Under the pieces are notes generated by a model, which did no database searches, was not told the DNA's origin, and was given only the letters and a program-made list of their open reading frames with translations. DNA of 64,000 nucleotides from Alphaproteobacteria bacterium HGW-Alphaproteobacteria-18 (lineage in GTDB: Bacteria; Pseudomonadota; Alphaproteobacteria; Caulobacterales; Hyphomonadaceae), in assembly GCA_002841155.1 (NCBI GenBank), contig PHEH01000002.1, positions 291,148 through 355,147 of the forward strand. The letters are read 5' to 3'. Position 1 is the stretch's first letter, and the number at the start of each line of letters is the position of its first letter. Shown piece after piece: positions 26,166 through 33,898 of this stretch. The translations under genes and the position numbers were made by a program.

Positions 26166-26289
26166 AAGGCGTTATCCTGGAGAGCTTTGAAACCGGGCGC
26201 ACTCGTGAGCAATGCCTTCACCCGCGTCAAGAGGAGGCGCGGGCGTTTGTCACGGCGTCAAGCCCGCTGCCAGTGCCTAAATATCAGGC

Positions 26290-26679
26290 ATGGATTACAT
26301 ACCGACCCCCATCCTCTCCGGACTTCGCCAGCGCTGCGGCGCCTGTGGCGAGGGCAAGCTGTTCAAGGGCTATCTGAAGCTCAATGACGCCTGCCCGCAT
26401 TGCGGCCGCGACATGACCGCCGCTGATACGGCAGACGGCCCGGCGTTTTTCGTTGGCTTCGGCGTGCTCATCCTGATGGCGCCGTTCCTGTTCCTGGTCC
26501 CGATGAGCCCGTTGCCCATCGGACTGAAGCTTCTGGCGATGGCCGGTGTAGGCGTTGCCGTGACGCTGCTCTGCCTGTGGCTCCTGCCGGCCGCAAAAGG
26601 CATCCTGCTTAACCTGCAACTGCACCATAAAGCCGAAGAAGCCAGCTTTGACCGGCCACCGGAAACGCCTGAAGGCTGA
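26290..26679 (+). CDS. DUF983 zinc-ribbon membrane protein
   Basis: A 129-residue protein with the DUF983 pattern: RQRCGACGEGKLFKGYLK, then CPHCGRDM, forming a zinc ribbon, followed by two membrane helices (about 53-75 and 80-100). Function is unknown; in other alphaproteobacteria DUF983 genes often lie near cytochrome oxidase assembly genes. Here it is on its own, divergent from tyrA. Confidence 0.85.
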   Translation: MDYIPTPILSGLRQRCGACGEGKLFKGYLKLNDACPHCGRDMTAADTADGPAFFVGFGVLILMAPFLFLVPMSPLPIGLKLLAMAGVGVAVTLLCLWLLPAAKGILLNLQLHHKAEEASFDRPPETPEG

Positions 26680-26893
26680 GCCCGTCCATCAAGGCAACGT
26701 AAAGCCTCTCGCCACCCCTGCCGCGATACGTTAGACAGGCTTGGTAAACGCAACCGGCATTGCGAGGGTGGACGTGGCCAGGAAAGCCTCGAAGGATACT
26801 CGGATCGCATTGGCGGGAGCAGCCGTTGCCAGGATGGAACGCGACCAGAAACGGCGCTCCGGCAATGGCGAAACTCAAAAACAGGGGTCATTC

Positions 26894-27364
26894 ATGCGAC
26901 TATTATTCGGCATCTTTCCGCTGCTGGTCATTCCGGTCGTGCTATACAATCTCATGGCGATGGCCTTCGGTGGCCCGGTGCAGGGTGTGGACGCCAGTGG
27001 CCAGCTGATCCAGGCGCAGGCAGCGCCCATGGCGAGCTTGCTGAACGAGCGCTTCCTTGGCCTGCCGATGATCTCGGGCGTCGAATGGGTGCTCTCCAAG
27101 GGGGACGCCATCGTCCTCCTGGCCGTGATCTTCCTGTTTCTGGAAATCCTGAAATCCACCAGCACAGGCACCGCCACGATCGTCAATCATGGCATCTCGC
27201 TGCTGATCTTCATCCTCTGCCTTGTGCAGTTCCTGCTGATGCCGAACTTCGCCACCTCCACCTTCTTCATCCTCACCGCCATGACGCTGCTGGATGTGCT
27301 GGCAGGTGTGATCGTTACCATCGTCTCTGCACGCCGGGACTTCGGCGTGGCAGGCGACGTCTGA
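26894..27364 (+). CDS. Small multi-pass membrane protein, unknown
   Basis: A 156-residue integral membrane protein with about four helices (FPLLVIPVVLYNLMAM; IVLLAVIFLFLEIL; LLIFILCLVQFLLM; FFILTAMTLLDVLAGVIVTI). I recognise it only as a conserved-looking alphaproteobacterial membrane protein without a named function. The start at 26894 has AGGGG seven bases upstream; an in-frame TTG 51 codons earlier gives an Arg-rich, unlikely N-terminus. It is convergent with phaR. Confidence 0.75.
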   Translation: MRLLFGIFPLLVIPVVLYNLMAMAFGGPVQGVDASGQLIQAQAAPMASLLNERFLGLPMISGVEWVLSKGDAIVLLAVIFLFLEILKSTSTGTATIVNHGISLLIFILCLVQFLLMPNFATSTFFILTAMTLLDVLAGVIVTIVSARRDFGVAGDV

Positions 27365-27394
27365 TTTTGGGACAGTCCCAGCGGCTGGCCGGCC

Positions 27395-27985
27395 CTATTC
27401 CTTCCGGGAAAGGTCTGCCAGCTGCTTCTGGATGACTTCCATCTGCTCCTGCATCGCAGCAAGGGCCTCAGCTTGGTATTCCATGAACGGATTGGAAGGC
27501 GGTTGAGCGGCCGAGCGCGGCTCAGAGCTGGCTGAGCTGCCAGGGGCAACACCTGGCATGAACATTTTCATGGCCTGCTCGAACATCACCATGTTCCGGC
27601 GTGTCTGGGCCTCAAAAAGCCCCATCGGATTGGCAGCCTTGCGCCATTCCTTCTGGGCCTGGGAGAAGCTGTTCATCGACATTTCGAGGAAAGACGGCAG
27701 GTAGGCCTGCGCGCCACCGCCATAAAAGCCGATCAACTGGCGCAGGAAATTCAGCGGCAGGGCGCCCTGCCCCTTGGTTTCCTGCTCGAAAATGATCTGT
27801 GTCAGCACTTGGCGCGTCAGATCCTCGCCGGTCTTTGCATCACGGACCTCAAATTCCTGGCCCTCGCGGACAAGCTCGGACAAGTGTTCCAGAGTGACAT
27901 AGGAAGAGGTCGACGTGTCGTAGAGACGCCGGTTTGCGTACTTCTTTATGATAATCGGCCCGCCTGAGCCTGAATGTCTCGCCAT
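27395..27985 (-). CDS. phaR: Polyhydroxybutyrate synthesis repressor PhaR
   Basis: A 196-residue regulator that binds PHB granules and DNA and represses phasin and PHB genes when no polymer is present. The N-terminal DNA-binding region KKYANRRLYDT is the family hallmark, followed by PHB-accumulation domains (IFEQETKGQGALPLNFLRQ; YLPSFLEMSMNSF). The C-terminus is low in complexity. The ATG at 27985 has a GAGGTGAGGA ribosome site. It is divergent from phaB, with 157 bases between, where operators could lie. Confidence 0.93.
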   Translation of the reverse strand: MARHSGSGGPIIIKKYANRRLYDTSTSSYVTLEHLSELVREGQEFEVRDAKTGEDLTRQVLTQIIFEQETKGQGALPLNFLRQLIGFYGGGAQAYLPSFLEMSMNSFSQAQKEWRKAANPMGLFEAQTRRNMVMFEQAMKMFMPGVAPGSSASSEPRSAAQPPSNPFMEYQAEALAAMQEQMEVIQKQLADLSRKE

Positions 27986-28142
27986 GTCCTCACCTCGTCC
28001 GCTGCCCTGCAATGGAGCAAGCAATTATTGTGCTAGTGCGAAATATTTGCACAGAACCCTCATAAGACCAATGCGCTATTGATGTGTGACCCTCTTCTGG
28101 GCAAGGCTGGAAACAACGAGACATTTGGGAGGAGTTCATACC

Positions 28143-28868
28143 ATGGCGAAAACGGCTCTGGTGACCGGCGGAACGCGCGGCATCGGCAAGGCAATCAGCG
28201 AAATGCTGCAGGCAAAAGGCTACTCGGTGGCCGCCAATTATGGCGGTAATGACGCGGCCGCAGCAGCCTTTTCCAAGGAAACCGGCATCAAGGTCTTCAA
28301 ATTCGACGTTGCCGATTATGACGCCGTGGGCGTAGGCCTGAAGGCGATCGAGGCCGAAATTGGCCCAGTCGATGTGCTGGTGAACAATGCCGGAATTACC
28401 CGGGACGCCCCCTTCCACAAGATGACCCTCGCCCAATGGCAGGAAGTCATCAATGTCGACCTCACCTCCGCCTTCAACGTGACGCGCCAGGTCTGGGACG
28501 GGATGCGCGAGCGCAATTTCGGCCGGATCATTAACATTTCCTCGATCAACGGCCAGAAAGGCCAGTTCACCCAGGCAAACTATTCGGCCGCCAAGGCCGG
28601 CCTGATCGGCTTTACCAAGGCGCTGGCCTATGAAGGCGCCAAGAAGGGCATCACCTCGAACGTGGTGGCGCCGGGCTATATCGACACCGAGATGTTGCAG
28701 GCCGTGAAGCCTGAAGTGCTCGCAGGGATCATCGCCACGATCCCCGTCGGGCGCCTCGGCAAGGCCGAAGAGATCGCCTCGATGTGTGCCTATCTCGCCT
28801 CAGACGAAGCCGCCTTCATCAATGGCGCGACGATGACGGTGAACGGCGCGCAGTATATCGCGGGCTAA
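28143..28868 (+). CDS. phaB: Acetoacetyl-CoA reductase
   Basis: NADPH-dependent short-chain reductase making (R)-3-hydroxybutyryl-CoA for polyhydroxybutyrate, 241 residues. Cofactor motif TGGTRGIGKAIS, the NNAG motif, and the catalytic Ser-Tyr-Lys (ISSINGQKGQ, YSAAKAG) are present. A GGGAGGA ribosome site precedes the ATG at 28143. phaA and phaC are not in the window; the PhaR neighbour supports PhaB over a FabG paralogue. Two strong hairpins follow the gene. Confidence 0.92.
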   Translation: MAKTALVTGGTRGIGKAISEMLQAKGYSVAANYGGNDAAAAAFSKETGIKVFKFDVADYDAVGVGLKAIEAEIGPVDVLVNNAGITRDAPFHKMTLAQWQEVINVDLTSAFNVTRQVWDGMRERNFGRIINISSINGQKGQFTQANYSAAKAGLIGFTKALAYEGAKKGITSNVVAPGYIDTEMLQAVKPEVLAGIIATIPVGRLGKAEEIASMCAYLASDEAAFINGATMTVNGAQYIAG

Positions 28869-28877
28869 ACTGGTTGG

Positions 28878-28900
28878 GCCCTTATCCGGTGGATAAGGGC
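28878..28900 (+). terminator. Hairpin after phaB
   Basis: GCCCTTATCC and GGATAAGGGC form a perfect 10-bp stem with a three-base loop, flanked by TTGGG and CCCAA that can extend it past a small bulge. It has no direct T-run; it may protect the transcript end or work together with the next hairpin. Confidence 0.6.
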
Positions 28901-28937
28901 ACCCAAAAACTCCAACGGATCTTCCAATAAGAGGGCA

Positions 28938-28964
28938 AAAACTCCAACCCCGTTGGAGTTTTTT
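28938..28964 (+). terminator. Bidirectional intrinsic terminator between phaB and the cupin gene
   Basis: AAAACTCCAAC / GTTGGAGTTTT forms an 11-bp stem around a three-base loop with TTTTTT at its end on the plus strand. The minus strand also ends in a T-run, so it can stop both phaB and the convergent cupin gene. Confidence 0.9.
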
Positions 28965-28969
28965 GTGTT

Positions 28970-29419
28970 TCAGACGTCTGGCCGCCAATCGGGCGGGGCC
29001 ATCGTGAAACCGGAAAAGTCAAAGCCCGGGGCAACAAGACAGGAAACCAAAGTCCACGCGCCGAGCGTTTCGGCCGTCTGCCAGTGATGGGCCGGAATGA
29101 CTGCCTGGGGGCGCTGGCCCGCGCGCAGGTCCGGGCCGAGGGTGAGGCTTGCCGCGCCCTTCCCGCCGGGCGGCGACAGGGTGAGCGCCAGCGGGCCGCC
29201 CGCATGCCAGAGCCAGGCTTCATCGGCATCGACCCTGTGCCAGGCGGACAGCTCATCGGCCTGAAGCAGATAGTAGATGGCTGTCAAATTTGTTCGGGCG
29301 CCGTCTTCGGCGGGGGCGCGGTAGGTCTCGCCATAATGCCCCCCTTCGGGATGCGGCGTCAGGCCGAGCATCCGGATGATCTCGTTAGGGCCCAGATCAC
29401 CGGAAATCGCAGGGCGCAT
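28970..29419 (-). CDS. DUF985 cupin-fold protein
   Basis: A 149-residue protein with the DUF985 pattern: LTPHPEGGHYGETYR, AIYYLLQADELSAWHRVDADE, IPAHHWQTAE, all part of a single cupin barrel. Family members are sometimes called RmlC-like; the catalytic role is unknown. The ATG overlaps the gloB stop in TGATG (29417-29421), so it is translated from the gloB transcript. Confidence 0.87.
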   Translation of the reverse strand: MRPAISGDLGPNEIIRMLGLTPHPEGGHYGETYRAPAEDGARTNLTAIYYLLQADELSAWHRVDADEAWLWHAGGPLALTLSPPGGKGAASLTLGPDLRAGQRPQAVIPAHHWQTAETLGAWTLVSCLVAPGFDFSGFTMAPPDWRPDV

Positions 29420-30189
29420 CAGAAGCGATCCTTCCGCCCGCGGATTTCGCCGAAGGTGGCAGCGGCGTTGCCGGCATGACCCATGGCGAGCTGCATTTCG
29501 GGAAGGTCTGCGCGCAGGAAGGGGTTGGTCTCCAGCTCCCGCTCCAGCAGGGCCGGAACGGTCGGCTTGTCTTCGGCGCGGCGTTTCTCGATCCAGGCGA
29601 CATATTCCTTCAGCGCCTTGTTTTCAGGCTCGATCGTCACGGCGAATTTCGCGTTCGACAGGGTGTATTCATGGGCGCAGTAGAGCTGGGTCTTTTTAGG
29701 CAGCTTCTTGATGCGTTTCAGGCTCTCCCACATCATCTCCATCGTGCCCTCAAAGACCCGGCCGCAGCCGAGGGCAAAAACCGAATCCCCCACGAAGGCA
29801 GCGTCCTGATCGGCAAAATGGAAGGCAATATGGCCGAGCGTATGACCGGGAACATCAATGACTTTGGCGCTGGTGTCTCCGAACTCGACGACATCGCCGC
29901 CTTTCACTGCCCGGTCGAGGCCGGGGATCTTTGCCGCCTCACCGGCCGGGCCGATGATGCGGCAGCCGGTGGCCTCCTTGATCCTGAGATTGCCGCCCGC
30001 ATGATCGGGATGCCAGTGCGTGTTCCATATCTCGCTGATCTTCCAACCCATCTTTTCGGCCTCGGCCAGATAGACGGCGGCGTCGGGCGTATCGACGGCA
30101 ATCGTGCGGCCCGAGCCTGGCTCATGCACCAGATAGCCGTAATTATCGTTCAGGCAGGGAAACTGGTGTATTTCGATTAGGACACTCAT
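29419..30189 (-). CDS. gloB: Hydroxyacylglutathione hydrolase (glyoxalase II)
   Basis: Metallo-beta-lactamase fold enzyme of 256 residues hydrolysing S-D-lactoylglutathione to D-lactate and glutathione. The metal-binding THXHXDH appears as NTHWHPDHAGG; further ligands are in HTLGHIAF and FALGCGR. Length and C-terminal domain (CAHEYTLSNAKFA, NPFLRAD) are as in E. coli GloB. Operon with the cupin gene; divergent from the methyltransferase gene at 30246. Confidence 0.94.
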   Translation of the reverse strand: MSVLIEIHQFPCLNDNYGYLVHEPGSGRTIAVDTPDAAVYLAEAEKMGWKISEIWNTHWHPDHAGGNLRIKEATGCRIIGPAGEAAKIPGLDRAVKGGDVVEFGDTSAKVIDVPGHTLGHIAFHFADQDAAFVGDSVFALGCGRVFEGTMEMMWESLKRIKKLPKKTQLYCAHEYTLSNAKFAVTIEPENKALKEYVAWIEKRRAEDKPTVPALLERELETNPFLRADLPEMQLAMGHAGNAAATFGEIRGRKDRF

Positions 30190-30245
30190 GTCTTACCTCC
30201 AGATACCGGCCCCAGACTACAGGAACGCGCGAGCAACCCATAACG

Positions 30246-30989
30246 ATGCGACAGGACGCCGTCACCCTTGAACGCTTTTACGCGTCCGACCTCGGAAAGG
30301 CGGCGGCGCGCATTCTTGCTGGCAAGCTGACCGATCTGTGGGGCGAGTCCAAGGGGCTTTCTGTGCTTGGCCTTGGTTACGCCCTGCCGATTCTGGACGC
30401 TTTTGCCACCGGGCCAAGGCGCATGATCGCGGCGGTGCCGCATGAACATGGGCCGGTGAGCTGGGATCATTCGGGCCGCGGAAACGCCGCCGTGGCGGTG
30501 GGCGATCCGCGCCTGCCCTTTTCCGATGGCCTGTTTGACCGGGTGATTATTCTCCACGGACTGGAAGAGACAGGCGATCCGCGCGCCTATTTGCGGGAAA
30601 TCTGGCGCGTGACCGCGCCGGAGGGCCGCATCGTGCTGACGGCCGCCAATCGGGCAGGCCTCTGGGCACGCGCAACCCGCACGCCGTTTGGTCACGGCCG
30701 GCCCTGGACGCGCAGCCAGCTTTCCAACCTGCTTTCAACCGGCCTCTTCCAGGTCACGGCTTCTTCCAGCGCGCTCTATATGCCGCCAGCCGATATTGGC
30801 CTGGTCACCTCCGCTGCCGAAGGCTGGGAAGCGATGGGCCGCCTGATTGCGCCTGGTATTGGCGGCGTCGTTCTGATCGAGGCGGTGAAGCGGCTCTATG
30901 CCCCGCCAAAGAGCGGAACGGGCGCACCTGTGACCGATCGCGTGCGAATTGCGCGCCCTGCCCGCGCGGCAACGCGCGAAGAACATTGA
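30246..30989 (+). CDS. Class I SAM-dependent methyltransferase-like protein
   Basis: A 247-residue protein. The pattern of a type-11 methyltransferase is recognisable: LSVLGLGYALPILDAF in place of the SAM-binding glycine loop, LFDRVIILHGLEET, and APEGRIVLTAANRAG after the central strand. The glycine loop is degenerate (GLGYALP rather than GXGXG). The divergent arrangement with gloB is, as I recall, common in alphaproteobacteria. Substrate unknown. Confidence 0.78.
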   Translation: MRQDAVTLERFYASDLGKAAARILAGKLTDLWGESKGLSVLGLGYALPILDAFATGPRRMIAAVPHEHGPVSWDHSGRGNAAVAVGDPRLPFSDGLFDRVIILHGLEETGDPRAYLREIWRVTAPEGRIVLTAANRAGLWARATRTPFGHGRPWTRSQLSNLLSTGLFQVTASSSALYMPPADIGLVTSAAEGWEAMGRLIAPGIGGVVLIEAVKRLYAPPKSGTGAPVTDRVRIARPARAATREEH

Positions 30990-31053
30990 CGAGGCCGTCA
31001 TGTTGATTACGTTCGCACTTGCAGCATCCGACTGACCAGACAGGAAAACCGCC

Positions 31054-31398
31054 ATGAAACAGATCACAGCAGTCTTCAAGCCGAGCCGTCTGGACGCGGT
31101 CATTGAGGCAATTTCGGAAGCCGGCGCCACCGGCCTGACCGTGACCGAGGTTCGCGGCTATGGCCGCCAGCAGGGCAAGACCGAAGTTTATCGCGGGGCA
31201 GAATATGAAGTGCGCCTCTTGCCGAAGGTGAAGGTGGAACTGGCCTGCGCCGACGCAGATGTGGAGCGCTTCATCGAGGCGATCACCCAGGCGGCCAATA
31301 CCGGCACCATCGGCGACGGCAAGATCTTCGTGCATGATCTGGAATCCATCCTGCGCATCCGCACGGGCGAACGCGACGAACAGGCGATTTCGGGCTGA
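31054..31398 (+). CDS. Nitrogen regulatory protein PII
   Basis: A 114-residue trimeric signal protein for 2-oxoglutarate, ATP/ADP and glutamine status. The T-loop is intact with uridylylation site Tyr51 (YRGAEYEV), the B-loop TGTIGDGKIFV is complete and the C-terminus RIRTGERDEQAI is standard. Neither amtB (GlnK context) nor glnA (GlnB context) is adjacent, so glnB versus glnK cannot be settled. A strong terminator follows. Confidence 0.93.
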   Translation: MKQITAVFKPSRLDAVIEAISEAGATGLTVTEVRGYGRQQGKTEVYRGAEYEVRLLPKVKVELACADADVERFIEAITQAANTGTIGDGKIFVHDLESILRIRTGERDEQAISG

Positions 31399-31425
31399 CG
31401 CTGAACCCTCTTGAAACCCCAAATG

Positions 31426-31454
31426 AAAAGGGCGGCCCGAAAGCCGCCCTTTTT
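31426..31454 (+). terminator. Intrinsic terminator after the PII gene
   Basis: AAAAGGGCGGC / GCCGCCCTTTT forms an 11-bp stem with a six-base loop, followed by a T. On the opposite strand it ends in a T-run as well and can terminate the convergent M23 gene. Confidence 0.92.
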
Positions 31455-31457
31455 GTT

Positions 31458-32576
31458 TCACTCGATGATCTCATAACCTTCCGGGATGACCCATTCAGGC
31501 GCCGAGGCGATGCCGATCTCCGGCTGAAGCTGCTCACCGGGACCATTCTGGCGACGCTCATAAGCCGCCACCAGTGAGAGATAGGGTGGCACATGCACCC
31601 AGCCATTGCCGGCGGTGTTCTGGGTGATCTCGAAATGCAGGTGGATGGTGGTCGGCGTGCCGCCAAAGTCATTCGAGACATAGCCGAGCAGATCGCCCGC
31701 CTTGACAGACTGGCCGGCAGTAACGGCGAGCCGGTTCATGTTGAGGTGCATGTAATTATAGATACTGCCCGCCCCGCGTAGTTTTACCGTATACGTACCG
31801 ATGGAGGTGATCACACCGTCCTCCACGGCGACCACTTCATGGATGCCGCGCTGGGCGGCGCTCTGGCGGCGGAGCGTGTTGCAATCAGCAGCGGTGCCGA
31901 CGCGAATGTCCTGACCCTGATGGATCTTGTTGGCCGGGCAGAAGGGCGAGCCGCGATTGGCCGAGCGGGTTTCGCAGAAATTGTCCCGCCACGGATAGTC
32001 GTAATTGCGCGCGTCGCACTGGTCGCCGCCAGCAACGCCGCCGCCATACATGAAGACCTGCGACTGGAGATAAGCCGGTGCAGACTTGATCGGGAAAACC
32101 AGCCCCGGCGCATGCACGACCTGTTCGGGGAAACCCGCACCCGACCCGGCTAGCAAGGCGCCTGGCGCATGAAAGCTGAACACAGGCTCGACTACGGGTG
32201 GCAACTCTGGTTCCGGCTGCGGCTCGGGATCCGGTTCGGGCACCTGAGGCTCCTCCTCCGGCGTTTCAGCCGGGGGGGCGTCTCCGTCCGGTGTTTCCTC
32301 CACCGGCATCTCCGGATTGGGCGGCGTCTCTTCAGGAGGCGTTCCGTCGATGGGGTCTACCGCCGGGAGCTCGTCTTCCTCAAGCGGGGGCAGCGCCCAC
32401 GGATCTTCGCCAGGATCAGGCGGCGGAGGACCGGGCGCGCCGGGCGGAATAGCAGGCCCTGGCACAGGTGTCTCAGGCGGAGGGCCGCCATCTCCGGGCA
32501 AGCGCACGAAGTCACAGCCAGCCAGCAGGGTCAGCGCAACAGATAATCCGATGGCAGATAAACGTGCTTTCAGCAT
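31458..32576 (-). CDS. M23-family peptidase-like lipoprotein (LytM domain)
   Basis: A 372-residue lipoprotein: signal with lipobox LLAGC (Cys21), a long Pro/Glu/Asp-rich linker (about 25-130) and a LytM/M23 domain. The metal site is complete: His219 and Asp223 in KIHQGQDIR, and HLHF (His312, His314); YMHLN supplies the other active-site His277. It should be an active peptidoglycan or glycine-type endopeptidase held away from a membrane by the linker. Last gene of the four-gene operon, touching the upstream lipoprotein gene by one base. Confidence 0.88.
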   Translation of the reverse strand: MLKARLSAIGLSVALTLLAGCDFVRLPGDGGPPPETPVPGPAIPPGAPGPPPPDPGEDPWALPPLEEDELPAVDPIDGTPPEETPPNPEMPVEETPDGDAPPAETPEEEPQVPEPDPEPQPEPELPPVVEPVFSFHAPGALLAGSGAGFPEQVVHAPGLVFPIKSAPAYLQSQVFMYGGGVAGGDQCDARNYDYPWRDNFCETRSANRGSPFCPANKIHQGQDIRVGTAADCNTLRRQSAAQRGIHEVVAVEDGVITSIGTYTVKLRGAGSIYNYMHLNMNRLAVTAGQSVKAGDLLGYVSNDFGGTPTTIHLHFEITQNTAGNGWVHVPPYLSLVAAYERRQNGPGEQLQPEIGIASAPEWVIPEGYEIIE

Positions 32577-33241
32577 CAGCGAGTCCCCGAAATCACCAGA
32601 TCCGTTGCAAACGCCTCAGCCTCTTCCTGCGTGATGCAGGTGGGCAGGCCATTGGTCAGTTCCTTGCATTCGAACTCCACGAGATAGTCAGCGCCATACC
32701 GCGAGAAGGAAATCTGCGCGCCCGTCATCGTGGGTTGGAAATGGAAGGCATCGTCGCGCGCCTGGGGCTGTTCGCCAGGCGCGGTGATGATCTTGTTCGT
32801 TCCGTTGACAACCGTGTCGTAGGCAGCGCCTGGGAAGAAGGCATAATAGCCATCACTCATCGGCTGGAACCTGACTTCCGCTTCCCCACCTTGCACGGAC
32901 ACAGGCGCCGAGGGCAGGAAGACCGGCACGGGCGGCGCTGCCTCACCCGAAGCAATCTGGAAGCTGCCTTCACGCCCCTCCAGAGGACGGGAGGCCAGAT
33001 CGCGGCGCGCGGCCTCCCAGTCAATGGCGCTGTCTGCGGCGACCGACTCCGGACGCACCGGAAGCTCCAGCTCGCCAGCGCCCTCGTCTTCTTCTGTGCC
33101 CGGAACAAGAGGCTGTTCGGCATTCTTGGGGCTGGCGTCCGGCTTATCGCCGGCGCCTGGAAAGTTGATCTGGTCACAGCCTGTGAGCAAAGCGCTGGCG
33201 ACAAAGACAAGGGAAGCGATCTGGAGGTGACGCAAGTTCAT
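32576..33241 (-). CDS. Lipoprotein of unknown function
   Basis: A 221-residue lipoprotein (lipobox LLTGC, Cys22) with an acidic, disordered-looking N-terminal third and a folded C-terminal half (VRFQPMSDGYYAFFPG; FHFQPTMTGAQISFSRYG). It carries a Cys pair (CKELTNGLPTC) that could form a disulfide. I do not recognise a family. Its ATG overlaps the upstream stop by four bases and its stop shares one base with the M23 gene start, so its role is probably tied to the subtilase/M23 set. Confidence 0.75.
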   Translation of the reverse strand: MNLRHLQIASLVFVASALLTGCDQINFPGAGDKPDASPKNAEQPLVPGTEEDEGAGELELPVRPESVAADSAIDWEAARRDLASRPLEGREGSFQIASGEAAPPVPVFLPSAPVSVQGGEAEVRFQPMSDGYYAFFPGAAYDTVVNGTNKIITAPGEQPQARDDAFHFQPTMTGAQISFSRYGADYLVEFECKELTNGLPTCITQEEAEAFATDLVISGTR

Positions 33242-33897
33242 TTTGTGTCCTTCTGGCCGGGATGGGCGACATAATCTGGATCCGCATAGACGACGCCTTC
33301 AATGGCGAGGAGGCGATCCTGAACCTGTTTGATGGCATCCGGGCTCGCTTCAGCAAGCCTGCGAGAGAGGCGCATCTCGCCGGAATAGCTGGCGCCGGCA
33401 AGCTCGAACTCCGCAAGCACCGGGATGCGCTGGGTGAGCTCAAGCCAGGCTGCCTGCGCGGCAGCCGGATCGCGCTTGAAACTACGTGTGATGATGTCTG
33501 CCTCCGGCGCGCCCTTGAGGCGGACGATGAACACCACTTCCGCCGTTCCTGCCCGGGCCGGGAGAACGCCGCCCCCTTCTCGCTGGATCGTGACCTGCGG
33601 AATTGGCGAGGGCGCTGCTTCCTCGGGCTCTTCGCGGGGAAGCGGCGCAGGCTCCGGATCAATGATCAGGGAGGGCCTGCCAGGTGGAGGATCAAACGGC
33701 ATGCGGGACGCGTTGGGGGCTGGCGCCTCCTGCGGCAGGCTGCCGGTGACCGCGAGCTGCGTACGGCCACCGTTATCGCCGGTGTCTTCCCCGCCCTGAG
33801 CGCCAATAACGGCTAGCCCCGCCGCCCCGGCGATGAGGCCGATGCCGAGCAGGCCAAGCGGGCCGCGCGCATCCAGAGGAAGACGGGGGAAGCTCAT
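33238..33897 (-). CDS. Membrane-anchored protein with a subtilase-propeptide (I9)-like domain
   Basis: A 219-residue protein: one membrane segment (about 13-32), a Pro/Glu-rich linker (about 40-118) and a C-terminal domain (120-210). That domain follows the I9/subtilisin-propeptide pattern: a first strand VVFIVRLKG, a helix, a middle strand with SYSGEMRL, a second helix (DAIKQVQDRLLA) and the ending GVVYADPDYV, like the VxyvepD end of propeptides. It could be a trans-acting chaperone or inhibitor of the subtilase encoded just upstream (one base away). The fold call is by eye and needs a profile search. Confidence 0.55.
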   Translation of the reverse strand: MSFPRLPLDARGPLGLLGIGLIAGAAGLAVIGAQGGEDTGDNGGRTQLAVTGSLPQEAPAPNASRMPFDPPPGRPSLIIDPEPAPLPREEPEEAAPSPIPQVTIQREGGGVLPARAGTAEVVFIVRLKGAPEADIITRSFKRDPAAAQAAWLELTQRIPVLAEFELAGASYSGEMRLSRRLAEASPDAIKQVQDRLLAIEGVVYADPDYVAHPGQKDTK

Positions 33898-33898
33898 C

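Noticed and set aside
31010..31035. Possible sigma-54 promoter before the PII gene
   Set aside because: GCACTTGC is reminiscent, but the GG and GC elements do not have the required spacing.
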